Made by a program: the position numbers and the translations under genes. A DNA stretch of 64,000 nt from the NCBI GenBank assembly GCA_020091685.1, contig CM034600.1:37134077-37198076 (forward strand), given 5' to 3'. The notes beneath the pieces are model-generated. The model was not told the origin of the DNA, searched no databases, and saw only the letters and a program-made list of their open reading frames with translations. Shown in pieces: positions 12,898 through 23,900 of this stretch; positions within the stretch are counted from its first letter, which is position 1; each line of letters opens with the position of its first letter. Origin of the DNA: Lutjanus erythropterus. Its lineage: Eukaryota; Chordata; Actinopteri; Lutjaniformes; Lutjanidae.

Positions 12898-12981
12898 GTT
12901 ATTGTGAAGTAAACCCCTTCAGGTTCCTCTGCTTTGCCTCAGGGTCATGCGTCACTCTGTTGGGGTTTATTTCGCAATAAT
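12898..12981. repeat. Short inverted repeat (hairpin)
   Basis: The left arm 'gttattgtgaagtaaacccc' (12898-12917) is inverted at 12962-12981 as 'ggggtttatttcgcaataat', with few mismatches and a ~44 base loop. It is probably part of a MITE or SINE-like repeat that continues to about 13140. Confidence 0.55.
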
Positions 12982-13157
12982 GACCATCTCGCTGTACATT
13001 ATCCCTTTCACTTAAAGGCCGCACACAGGTGTTTTCAGTCTGATTAGACCTGCTCGGGTCTGAATTGTGCTCTGACACATGATGGATGAAGAACTGAGGT
13101 CTTTTATTTAAAGGGGCATGCAACTGAAAACAACAGTATAATGCCTGAAGACTGCAA

Positions 13158-13199
13158 ATATATGTATATATATATATATATATACATATACATATGTAT

Positions 13200-13256
<57 letters not shown>

Positions 13257-13270
13257 CATATATATATTAT
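13158..13270. repeat. (TA)n microsatellite
   Basis: Almost pure TA with occasional TG and CA steps over about 110 bases. The open frames across it (Ile/Tyr alternation) are artefacts. Confidence 0.9.
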
Positions 13271-13619
13271 ACAGAAAGCCTGCATTGCAAACTAGAGGTT
13301 GTTGTATTTATCGGGCAGGGAATGTATACATCAGACCAGCAATATGTCATCCAGCTCAAGTTGACATGGCCACGTCCCCTTCTGGTGGAAAACTCATTCC
13401 ATATAATGGTAGGAAAATGATACGAAAATGCAGAAAAGCTGCGGTGTAGCAGGTTGTAAAACAAATAAACATACAAGTCTATCATGATCCCCGGTTCCTC
13501 AAAAAGAGAACAGAAAGAACGTCTAAACCCTGAGAGAATGATAACTGTCATAAAGTCATAAAGTTACAGTACAGCAGCCTCAGACTGTCGTCTCTGACTA
13601 AATCTCAGCCTAGTTTAGA

Positions 13620-13620
13620 C

Positions 13621-13652
<32 letters not shown>
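13620..13652. repeat. (TAA)n microsatellite
   Basis: A pure trinucleotide run of about eleven units. Confidence 0.9.
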
Positions 13653-13653
<1 letters not shown>

Positions 13654-14523
13654 TGGTGATGTGAATCTGTTCATTCATCTCTCTTCATAAATGGCCACTG
13701 AAGTCAGGTGACCTGCAGAACTGTAAACACACTGACATCAGACACACGCCTGTCCACTAACCAATCAATGTCTAATATAGGGAGACACAGTCCTTGGATA
13801 ACTGCAATGTGAAACCAAAACTAACCAGACCAAATGAAAATACACCTTGGTTTGGACTATGGTCTGGACTTTAAGGCGTGAAAGCTCCCTTAATCTTTCT
13901 CAGTCCTCGTATCTTATCTTAATCCTAACCGGAGCTGTAAACTCGATTCTTCAGTCGGTGCTCGTCCTGTCATGTCTGTATCTGTGTTTAAAATGTCCAC
14001 TGGACTGCCTGTATGCATGACAACAGCTGTCTCACTTCACGTGTCACTGGCTGGCTTGTGAATGGACAAGAAAAGACGGGTATTCAGTTTTAGCTTTGAT
14101 GAGTTGCGAGGAAATCTCACCTTTTTTGGTAAGTTTTCTTCAAAATTATTGTTCCAGGCTGAAAATTTGGATGGACGAAACACGTCGATCAAATTCAAAA
14201 CGAATCGTCTTGGCCGTTGATAGATACCTTTTAAAACATGGTCTGGGAAATTTGGCACATCATCATAGGGTTTGAGAAACCTTCAATAATATGTTGTGCT
14301 CCTGATGTGGTGCTGCCATTTTGGACAGTTATTTTGAATTCAGGTCAGGGTCTATGGAAACTGTTCAGTTAGGACCGTTCAGCTAAATTCCTATCCTAAA
14401 ATAACATGTTTTCCTAAATGTCATCCTAAACTGAGATAAGAGAGGATTTCAGACCTTTTATGTAAAAGTATCACACAGGTGTTGCACGACAAGTAAAAGT
14501 CTTGCATTGATTCATATTATTAC

Positions 14524-15238
14524 TTAAAGGGATAGTTCACCTGATAATGAAAATGCAGTCAGCAAAACAGTGTTGCAGAGCCTCCATACTGCTGATCTGG
14601 TGTAATCCAAGTCTCCTAAAGTTAAAACATGCCAAGTTTACTTCATTTACACCATGTTTTACCAAAATTTTCACTATAGATCCTTAGCACATTCATGTGC
14701 ATGTGCACATCATCTGCACTAGGGGTGTGCACGATTAGTCGACTACACGATTAACCAGAAACACTAGTCATTAAAACTATTTATCAATACTTCATTCATG
14801 CACAGTTCTAGTTAACTGTTACCTCTAAGGTGCTGCTGCTGCTAGCACTGCTAACGTTAAGTTGTGCTCAATTTTAACAGCTTGCTGAGTGTTTACTGTT
14901 AAACTAGTTGACTAGTCTAAATTAAATTTGGCATTTAATCGACAAGGAAATTAGTCGCCAGGAACATCCCTAGTCTGAACTTGGTGTGTGTGGTGTGATG
15001 GTGTGTGAACGACATTTTGGGGCTTTAGGAGACTTGGATTATGCCACACAAGCAGTAAGGAAACATTTTTTTTCTATTGTTTTTTCCGTTTGAGAACCGG
15101 TCACCATTCATTTAAATTGCTTGGATGGTTCTGCAATGCTGTTGTTTGTGGACTAAAGAACTAAACCTGACCTTCAATCACCATGAAGGTGAGTGGATAA
15201 TGACTGAATTTTCATTTCTGGGTGAACTATACCTTTAA
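14524..15238. mobile_element. Family C MITE-like element, copy 2, with a nested insert
   Basis: The left end is 'ttaaagggatagttcacctg' and the right end 'tttctgggtgaactatacctttaa' in shortened form. Internal blocks match copies 1 and 3 ('gttgcagagcctccatactg', 'gagaaccggtcaccattcat'). A second repeat at about 14722-14970 ('aggggtgtgcacgattagtc', 'gactacacgattaacc', then 'ttaatcgacaaggaaattag') seems inserted in it and explains the greater length. Confidence 0.65.
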
Positions 15239-15529
15239 GTAGAACATGACAGGTGGATCCCAGCCTGACACGACCTTTTAATAAGAGGTCATACACCAAA
15301 ATGCTTTGGAACCAGAGGCTTAATCTTTAACAGTTGTTCTATTTTATAAATCTTATTGTGTTTTTAAAATCTTAATCTGAGCTGTAACTGTAACTCCAAA
15401 CGTCAGAATAATGTAGGTAAATTAAAAGTTTCCTCTGAAATGTAGTGGAGTAGAAAATTGGGACAAAAAGCAAATACTCAAGTAAAGTACAAGTATCTCA
15501 AAACTCTCCTCACTTTCTTGGGGTTGGGT

Positions 15530-15799
15530 GGTGATAAGCACAGTATTACGTAGTTCTTACATGAAACTGTTTACAACAAGATCTGTGGATTATCTTGAGT
15601 AACTGGATCATGATTTTTGTAAAGAGACACTGCTTTTGAGTTTTTCAGATATATATTTTTTGTCATTGTGTCATTTTGTTCCATTATATTGGAGAGAAGC
15701 TGATATCTAAAACTCTGCATCTCACACCAAAAACTCAACAGCACTACAGGCCAGGGGAAAAATGTGTACTTTTGAATTTCAGGTGAACTGTCCCTTTAA
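15530..15799 (-). mobile_element. Family D MITE-like element, copy 1
   Basis: The right end is 'ttcaggtgaactgtcccttt'. The interior shares 'tctgtggattatcttgagta', 'ttccattatattggagagaa' and 'ctctgcatctcacaccaaaa' with the inverse of 63646-64000. Non-coding. Confidence 0.65.
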
Positions 15800-16546
15800 G
15801 TAAAGGCTCCACATACTTCTTTCACCTGCTGACCTCGCACATGCTGCTTCTACATAAACATGTTGCAGATAAAGACAAAAAAAAAAATACTGCGAGTGTG
15901 ATAGTGACAGATTGTGTCATATTAACAAGAAAAGGTGGGAAGTAGAGATATGAGGAAATGATGTAAAACCGATCTGCTTCTCATGTAAAGGCCCTGTTTG
16001 TCTGAAAGGAAGTGGCTTTGAGGGCAGTTTTGCAGATTGGCAGACAGGAAGTAGGCCGCACAGCAGGTTTCATCCTGCTGCCATGGCGATGGCTGCTGAG
16101 GGATGTTGCCATTGGTTGCCCGTGTCCAGAGGCTGACTGATAAATAAATGCCACTACATACCAGACGCCAGGAGGTGATTTTCTATTCTTTTTTTTTTTA
16201 CTTTTTCTTTTTTTTTTTTTGTGACTGAAAACGAACATCGACAGAGGAACTCTTCCCCGGAAAAGGCACACCAACTGACACAGGAAGCACAGAGGAAGAT
16301 ATCAATCACCTACGCAATCATGTTCCCCTAACACCCCATAATTCTGATGAAAAAAAGAATGAACCATTTACTGTTTATGATTTTTCCTGTTTGTCATATC
16401 AAGAAATGCATTAAAGCGAGCATCCTGGAAGTCAGACCACCACCAAAGTCTGATAACCTCTCAATCAGACTTTCACCAGTTATCAAGCAGGTAATATGTT
16501 GCTTTCTCCCCTAAATACAGGAGATAAAAGTCACAGTTGACCTTAC

Positions 16547-16709
16547 CTTGGATACTGTGGAGGTAAACTTTGAGGCCTGAGCGCAGCTGCTGATCCGCAA
16601 CTCTTTCAAACTGCTTGGAGAGTCTGTTGATTGCACTCTGGAGAGATTCAAACCTCTTGATCTCTGCTTTTATTGCAGGAGAGTTCACCGATTTACTGTT
16701 GCTGTTCAT
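16547..16709 (-). CDS. agap2: agap2, alternative first coding exon (short, PIKE-A/AGAP1-like)
   Basis: The exon encodes 54 residues plus one base. It starts at MNSNSKSVNSPAIKAEIKRF (CAT at 16707-16709) and ends ...VYLHSIQ. The pattern aligns without gaps to the AGAP1 start (an NSAAIRAEIQRFES-type segment) and to the mammalian AGAP2 short isoform (RAEVRRHE...ALNRL...ERV segment). These N-termini form a short helical region directly before the GTPase-like domain. The donor is CCAAG|GTAAGG, intron from 16546, phase 1. That is the same phase and same G as the long first exon at 4343, so both can join one common exon 2. An upstream in-frame ATG at 16815-16817 adds 36 residues with no family match, so I prefer the inner start. 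The remainder of the protein is outside the window. Confidence 0.85.
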
Positions 16710-16872
16710 CCTGACACATGGATCTGTTGTAAAACCGAAGCAAAAAGCCAAGCGCTTCAGCCCATTTGAACTCCCGGCTGTTTGTTCCACAAGCTTGAAC
16801 ACGAACTTAAGAGACACGAGAAGCAGCAGAAAAAGAAGCGGCGGTGGTTGGTGGCGGCGGCTGCTCAGGCTG

Positions 16873-16903
<31 letters not shown>

Positions 16904-16930
16904 AGCTCTCTTTCTAGACCACAAAAGTCA
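16710..16930 (-). promoter_or_regulatory. Candidate leader/promoter of agap2 short isoform
   Basis: Upstream of the short first exon (higher coordinates on the minus strand) lies a GGC-rich patch at about 16838-16862 and then a (CT)n tract at about 16870-16905, read as GA on the transcribed strand. Such GA tracts are common near fish promoters, but no start site can be placed. Confidence 0.3.
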
Positions 16931-17099
16931 GCTCACGACAATGTGTGTCTCAGTTTCCTCTGCAGGTTTGAACTGAACAATTCACTTCCTTATTTTAAAC
17001 CATATGCTTCACTATACTACAGCTCTGACTACTGTGGCAGCCGCACTGTGACAAGGCGTCTGTGGCTGATATTGACCTTAAACACAGGTGGACACGTTC

Positions 17100-17640
17100 T
17101 GAACTCGAGTAGAAGTACAGATACTTCTGTAAAAAAAAGACTCAGGTAAAAGTAAAAGTACTGAATCAACTTCTTTACTGCTGAAAAAGTGAAAAAGCAC
17201 AGGCTCTGAAATGTACTCAAAGTATAAAAGTAAAAAGTCGTCCTCTGAAGGACGTTTCTACCAGCTGTTTCTGTGCAGAGCTAACTGACCTCACCTTTTC
17301 TCCACAGTCGAGCCTCTGTCTGTCTGTTTTATCCCAAGTCTCTCATGTAGTTTTTAGTTTTTCATCTTGTTAAGTCTTTTATGTCGTTTTTCCTGTCATT
17401 ACATCTTTTTCATCATGTCATGTCTTTATGTCCTTTACACTGTTTTTTGTCTTGTCATTTTTATCTTCTTGTGTTTTTTACATTGTTTACTAACTATTAT
17501 GTCTTCTTTGTCTCATATGTCTTTTATGCTATTTTTCTTGTTCTTGTTACATATTTTTCATCGTGTTACATCATGTACTTTTTTTTTGTCTTGTTATGTC
17601 TTTCTCTATGTCTTTGTCTATGTCTATGTCTTTAAAATAT
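17100..17640. repeat. Dispersed 'agtaaaagtac' repeat followed by T-rich low-complexity sequence
   Basis: Bases 17100-17240 carry 'cgagtagaagtacagatact' and 'aaagtaaaagtactg', a motif also at 15390-15500, 40060-40140 and 58600-59330. Bases 17330-17640 are an irregular TTTTTGTCTTGTTATGTC-like array, with a similar one at 31700-31900. No gene is supported; hydrophobic frames here come from the T-rich repeat. Confidence 0.55.
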
Positions 17641-18060
17641 AAAACATAATAAAGTGTACTTCCTGTGAACTAAATATGATGTGCCCTTTAGAGTGTGCTT
17701 CCAGTAGACAAAATGTGACAAAGTGCCCTCTAGAGTGTGCTTCTTAGTGGACACAAGATGATAAAGTGCCGTTTAGAGTGCACTTCCAGTGGACAAAATG
17801 TAATAAAGTGCTCTTGAGAATGCGCTTCCAGTAGAAAAAAATATAATAAAGTGCCCTCTAGCATTCACCTCCAGTGCCCAAAATGTGATTAAGTGCACTT
17901 TAGAGTGCACCACCAGTGGTCAACATGTGATAACATGCCCTTCAGAGTGCAGTTCCAGTGGACAAAATATAATGAAGTGCCTGTTAGAGTTCACTTCCAG
18001 TGAACAAAATGTAACGAAGTGCCCTTGAGAGAGCGCTTCCAGTGGCCAAAGTGTGATATT
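17640..18060. repeat. Minisatellite, about ten degenerate 42-43 bp units
   Basis: The consensus unit is roughly 'aaagtgccctttagagtgca' followed by 'cttccagtggacaaaatgtgat'. Successive 'aagtgc' starts at 17721, 17764 and 17806 give the 42-43 bp period. Units differ by several substitutions, so the array is old. Non-coding. Confidence 0.8.
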
Positions 18061-18862
18061 GAGTCCACCACTGACTGAGAATATGACTTCTCAGTTAAGT
18101 ACAGACACCTTGTGTGTAATTTTCAAAATTTCTAAATATTTGTAATATGTAGTATTATAATAACACAGTGTGTGTACACAGTTTTAACCTGACACGTTCA
18201 GGCCTCTGTAGTCACCCTGGCAGACTCATGTTACCCCGCTGCTCTCCACCCTCTTTCCTGTCTTGATCTCTTCCTTGATGCTGTTGTTCTTCATGAGGTG
18301 AGTGACATCTTGGTCACAGTAAGTTCCGTGTTTTCGCACTATGAAAACTACGTTTATAAGTTTACTTGTTACCTTAAACTTATTGTGTAATATGCTGACA
18401 TGTTCCTGTGTCGTGTCATTTGTGTAAGAGCTCGAGTTTTATGGTCACAAATCAATTGATGGTGGATTTTGTAATTTTCACCTCTTTGCTGTCAGACATG
18501 ATCCTGCAGAAATATCCACGGACCTAGGCGTCTTCATCACCACACTGGTGCTGTTTGATCCGTTACATCACCGATCAGTTCTCCTCTGGTCAACCAGGAT
18601 ACAGCTGCTGACCTCCAGCTCTCCTCCTCCTCCTCCTCCTCTCGGTGGATTCAAGGAACTCAAACAGGTGCGTTTGAGGTGAGTCAGACAAGGGATTAAT
18701 GTTTTATTGAGTATATTTTGGTTTTTTTTTAATCTCACTATTCTGTTTCGTGTTGATTTTATGCTGGTAAATCTACTTGGCCAGAACTTTAAAGGGTCAT
18801 TAAAATGATAATAATAATAATAATAATAATAAAAATGAAACCTGTACATTTGTAGAAATAAA

Positions 18863-19345
18863 GATGCTAACAAGAACCATAAAGAGTTCTTTGGCTTGTC
18901 CCCACAGGAGAACCATTTTTGGTTGCTGGGAGAACCTTTTAAGAAGATTCCACTTGGTGCCCTTTCAGAGAGTTTTACCTAGAACACAACATAAAGGGTT
19001 ACACCTAGAAGCACCTAAAGGTTCCACCTTATACCTTTTGTAAGATATATAGTTCTACAGAGAACACATCTATGGTTTGACCCCGAACCCTCTCTGGAGG
19101 TTCTGTAAAATATTTCCACCTTATAAGAGTACCAACAAGGACCAACCTAGTTCTACTGAAAACTGTTTTACAGTCCAAGGTTTTTACCCAGAACACACAC
19201 AGAGGGCTCTACTGAGAACCATTTTATATTTCAAGTGGTTTATCTAGAACACACTAAAGGGATTCTACACAGAACCTTTTTATATTCCAAGTGTTTTATT
19301 CAGAACACACCCAGATGGTTCTACCAAGAACCTTTTTATATTCAC
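18863..19345 (+). repeat. Family E repeat, copy 1 (conserved head plus GGTTCT/AGAACC units)
   Basis: The head contains 'agatgctaacaagaaccata', 'gagaaccatttttggttgct' and 'ccctttcagagagttttacc'. The tail holds about three units of the ~55 bp motif 'ttttatattccaagtg' ... 'tctagaacacac'. The same head occurs at about 38655 (plus) and 63510 (minus). No long open frame. Confidence 0.7.
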
Positions 19346-19353
19346 ATAAAATA

Positions 19354-19510
19354 TTCATTCATTCATTCATCATCTGTAACCGCTTATCCTTGAAGGGTTG
19401 CGGGGAGCTGGAGCCTATCCCAGCTGACACTGGGTGAGAGGTGGGGTACTCTGGACAAGTCGCCAGATCATCGCAGGGCTAACATGTAGAGACAGACCAC
19501 CACTCTGTGA
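19354..19510 (+). repeat. Dispersed teleost repeat 'cgcttatcc...ggagcctatcccagctg'
   Basis: It contains 'aaccgcttatccttgaaggg', 'ttgcggggagctggagccta' and 'tcccagctgacactgggtga', a block I recognise as very common in fish genomes. The element it belongs to is uncertain. Confidence 0.6.
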
Positions 19511-19599
19511 AATATACTAAAATAAAATATATTCCCATTCATGAATCACAGGGTTCTTTCACAGTGTGGACCCTGGCACGGAGCTGAGCATACCTGACC

Positions 19600-20205
19600 C
19601 CAAAGTCCAGTTTGTTTGATAAATGTGCACACTGCGTACCGTGCTGGGGCACAGTTCATTGAGCCGGGCCCGGGCCCATTTGTAAAGGTAGTCTCAGGCA
19701 TGGTTTGTGCTCGGGCATGGTCCGCATTGGGTGTTAAAACAACTGGACCCAAACACTGGAGGTGGCCCATCTCATCCTCTGAGCTGCAAGGCCATTCAGG
19801 AAGATGCAGGAAGGCAGGCAAGAGGGTCGTCACTGACAGCGTCCCTCAAATATTAACAATAGTGGTAGAGCCTGAGATCTGTGCCTGAACCTGACAGGAC
19901 CCAATGGGTTTGGGTCGGGCCTTATTTCTCGCATATTTTATGTGCTGGTTCGGTTTGGTAATAATAGTAGTACTTTTTTTTCATTTTTCTCCCCAGTTTT
20001 GTTGTTGCCGATTCAATTTCCCCCAATGTATTGTCCCTGTCACTGCCGACTCTTGCTGTCTGGTACGCAGAGGGAAGCTTGTTAAGGAAAATGTCGGGCT
20101 GTAATCGGGTTTGGTCTGAAATATTCTAATGAGGGATGGGTTCGAGTCGGTTTCAGACAGAATTTTGTCGGGCTCAACTTTTCAGGCCCAATTAAAGTTC
20201 AAAAT
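19600..20205. repeat. Dispersed GGGTCGGG/GGGCCCGGG-type repeat
   Basis: The motifs 'gagccgggcccgggcccatt', 'gggtttgggtcgggcc', 'gtcgggctgtaatcgggttt' and 'tgtcgggctcaacttttcag' recur within 600 bases and resemble a fish repeat family. Frames of 90-95 codons on both strands have no family similarity. Confidence 0.45.
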
Positions 20206-20734
20206 AGCAGGCACATTTTAAAGGACATGTTTTTGCCGCTCAGCCTTGCTGCCAATTTTTTCCTAGAGGCCACTTGCAGTATTGCGGCGAAAATTCCCCA
20301 CCTGCCCAAAAAGCATTTTCCTCCATAGTCCACCATTGTAAAAGAGATACCTGTAAAACTGTTGACAGGACACCTTAAACTGCAAACAAACTCAATTATG
20401 ACTCTTTCTATGGTGATTTTTTTTATATATTTGTAAAACTTTGCCCAAGCTGAAAAAAATCTGTGACATCTCCACTATGTAAAGTCTATGGGCCGAGGAG
20501 GACCAAAAACCAGAACTCTTTTTTTTTCCTGTTCTGGGGTGTCTAGTTGTAGTTTTAATGATTCAGTGAATATCTGTTTTTCTGTGTATTAGATCCTTGT
20601 CCTGTAGTAAATATTCTGTTGCCAAAGGCGGTGGCAGCGTCACGCTACATTTAAGTAAGAAAAAAATATTGAACAACAAATATCTGTCAGATTAATAAAG
20701 CAGGATGTGGCCCTGATTGTTCCATATTTGTCTC

Positions 20735-20932
20735 ATCCTACAACAATGACGTTGGTTGACACCCTTACGTCACTTGCGGCGCTGACGTAATCAGATACGC
20801 CCTCTCCGCGCTGACCAAAAACATTTGTCCCGACGTTAGCGGTCCGCAGAACCAGACAGCGCTGATTTCTCTCTAATTTTGTTTTTTATTTATAATTTAT
20901 TAGCGTGAGTCGGCCGGTAGAGGTCTGTGAAT
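20735..20932 (+). promoter_or_regulatory. tspan31: tspan31 promoter/5' leader with paired CRE-like sites
   Basis: TTACGTCA at 20765-20772 and TGACGTAA at 20783-20790 form an inverted pair of CRE/ATF-like octamers; a further TGACGTTG lies near 20746. The stretch is locally CpG-rich against AT-rich surroundings and lies about 150 bases upstream of the tspan31 start codon. I see no clear TATA box. Protein binding is inference; the sites are visible. Confidence 0.5.
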
Positions 20933-20995
20933 ATGGTCTGTGGCGGCTTCACCTGCTCCAAAAATGCGCTTTGTTCCCTGAACGTGGTTTATATG
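20933..20995 (+). CDS. tspan31: tspan31 coding exon 1
   Basis: Encodes residues 1-21 (MVCGGF...NVVYM): the short cytosolic N-terminus and the start of the first membrane helix. The donor is ATG|GTGAGTG at 20996. Intron 1 is about 5.1 kb. Confidence 0.95.
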
Positions 20996-23900
20996 GTGAG
21001 TGAACAAAATGGATCATCATGCTAAGTTTGAGCTAGCTAAATTAGCTCCGGCTAACTAGCGTTTAAATGAAGGAGCGTAGTGTTAGCTAAGCTAGCTGCC
21101 AGTTTAGCTACAGCGCAGACAAATGACTAATGATGTCACCTTTTACTTCACATGCTTCTGTTTGCACTTCACAGATGATTATCGGTATGGACTCGATTCT
21201 GTTTATTATATATCAAAAGTTAGGTATTTGTAGTGTCCGTTAGCTTACTAGAATAATAGGTAGAAAGTACCTGCTCTTAGCTCTTCAGCTAACCTCGCTA
21301 GCCTGTTAGCTATCGCCATTATGTGTAAGAAGCTCCGTTAGCCGGAGGCCAGCTGACCTAAAATGTGACATGGACATGCTTGAACAGTTTGTCTCCCACA
21401 TCCTCTCTCTTATCAGTGTCTCTGACTTGTCACAACAAGATTTAATCAGGTCTTGTGTTTGTGTGGCAGTCATGTGAGTTGTGATAGTCAACACTTTGGC
21501 TTAAACTGTGAGATTATGGTGGTCAAACTGAGATCAAGAAAGAGCTAACTCCCTGTACTTCCTGTGCTAGTGAAATTGAGTACATCTGTCTTGTACGTTA
21601 CCTCTGTTAAGGCTAAACATTGTGAACACTGGCCCTTTATGGTGACTGCTGAGGCTGTAGTCTGTGGTTTGAGCTGCATTAGGTTGGATTGTGTCCTGTA
21701 TCTCCTTCACATATAAGAAAGAGACAACTTAGAATCACTCTCCGGCATATTGTCCAGCACTAAAGACAGCCTAAAAAGTTACGTGAGGTAACATAAAAAT
21801 GAGTAGTTACCTTGACAAAGATGTTTAACAAAGTAAAATTACTAATAATTATTAAAACTTTATTTGTATGTCACCTTTAATACAATAAATGCAGCCCAAA
21901 TACATCAGCTATGAGAATCAGGTAGGCTAAGTATCAGCTGAAAAAAATTTGTTGTGAATCCTTAATTTCTTTGTCTTGTATCATAACAATTCGATATCTT
22001 TGGGTTTTGGACTCATGGACACAACAAAAATCAATCTGAAGATGTAATCTAGGGTTGTGGAAAATTGCAGTGGCCATTATTCATTTTATAGACCAAATGG
22101 TTTGTCGATTAACTGAGAAAATGACTGTCAGATTAATCATCACAGCTCTAATATTGTAGTATGATATGTTCATCTAGAACATGGTGAACCATAAATGTTG
22201 TTGTCATGCTGCATAACACTGCTGCATTGCAGTTAAGCTTTGAGCTGAGCTTATAATTAAATTGAATTGTGAATGCGTTTGTGCATCATATTTGCATTCC
22301 TCATAATTTTCTAGAGACCGTAATGTACCCACAGTTTAGTTTAGACATGACTTAAATATCAAGTTTTTGAAATTAAACCTCCTGATTGGGTTTGTTGTAT
22401 CTGCTGTCTTAATTCTTTTAAAGCTTGTCAAGTGTTCACATTTAGGAAGACGTTGGAGTGAACGTTGCACAACAGTCACCACAGCAGACAAACTATGCAA
22501 CTGTCTGTCTGTTGTTGTGACTGTCAAGTTGTTCAGGAGAACGTGCAGCTTCCCCACTTGAAAAGGATTGAGCCTCCTGCCCAGAGGTTTAACTGGACTC
22601 TGCTAAAATGACCAAACAGCTTTTGCTTTTTTATTTCTTCTTTTATTTTGCAGGAGCAGCGGTTTAGTTTGACAGTTCAATTTGTTCCATCAGTTTCATT
22701 TGTCTTAGGCTTTAGGTATTAACTATTAGAGCGGCTGCAAATTCTAAGCACTTTCATTAATCAATCATTGGTAGCATTAACAATCAATTAATCATTATTT
22801 TAAAAAATGCTTATATCAGTCAATACCAAATGTGTTTTTTCCCTCCTCAGTCAAAGCTTTATTGCCACAGCAACACAGCCAATGGAATGTGTAAAGAAGT
22901 GAAGGACTTCATATTAAATCCTTATACGTGAATATCAGATAACATGCACAGGGCCCTCATAAAATAATCCCCTTTTATTTCAAATCTTTGTGGGATAGTA
23001 GATTGATTAAGCTTTACTTGATCAACCAAATTCTTAATAACCGATGAATCGATAATTGGTTAATCGCTATCATCCCAAGCCAATAACCATCAGGGGAAAA
23101 ACCTTTAATTAAGTTGAAGAAAAACAAAAAAGAACAATATTTTAAATACTGCATGCTATATGTAATGTATTGCAAATATATTTGTATTGCAAATAAATGT
23201 AATATAAAATAAAAATAAGCAGGTAACAGAAAAATAAACACTTTTATGAATATTATGAAAACCCCTCAAAGTGTCTCATTGAACTTAAATTACATATTAA
23301 ATGCAAATAAAGTTGCCTACTGGTGTCATTTTTTTCCTCCACATCAGAAAATATATTAATTTTACTGCATTTTAATTGCTTCTTAAATTAATCATCAACT
23401 GTTTTGTTAATCGATTAATTAGTTTGAGTCGTTTAAAAAAAAAAGTCAAAATTCTCTGATTCTAGCTTCTTAAATGTGAATATTTTGTTATTTCTTTCTG
23501 GTCTCATTTTTCACCACTTTCTGACCTTTTAAGGACCAAATAACTAATCGATTACTCAAGAAAATAGCTACATTAATTGATCATAAAAATAATCATTACA
23601 AGAAAGGCTTGAAAAATGGATCCAAACATGTCTGGACCTACTTTTCAAATTTTGACGGGATTAATGAGAAATGAATCAGCAATGAAAATAATCATCAGTT
23701 GCAGCCCTGATTTGAATTATAATTAAATTAAATTATGCAATGTTTTTAAATTATGTAATTGTTTTAATTTATGCATCGTGAATGAGTGAATATGAATTTC
23801 TACCGCAGCTAAAACCACAATGTAATTTAATAGTTTTATCCTTTATTATTTCACCAAATTTGTGACCAAAGTGAAACAGAATGTACTTTAAAATGCAGTT

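Noticed and set aside
13141-13449. Frames crossing the (TA)n tract
   Set aside because: Ile/Tyr alternation from the microsatellite.
16710-16817. Upstream ATG at 16817 extending the short agap2 exon by 36 codons
   Set aside because: The extension has no match to AGAP1/AGAP2, while MNSNSK aligns with their natural start.
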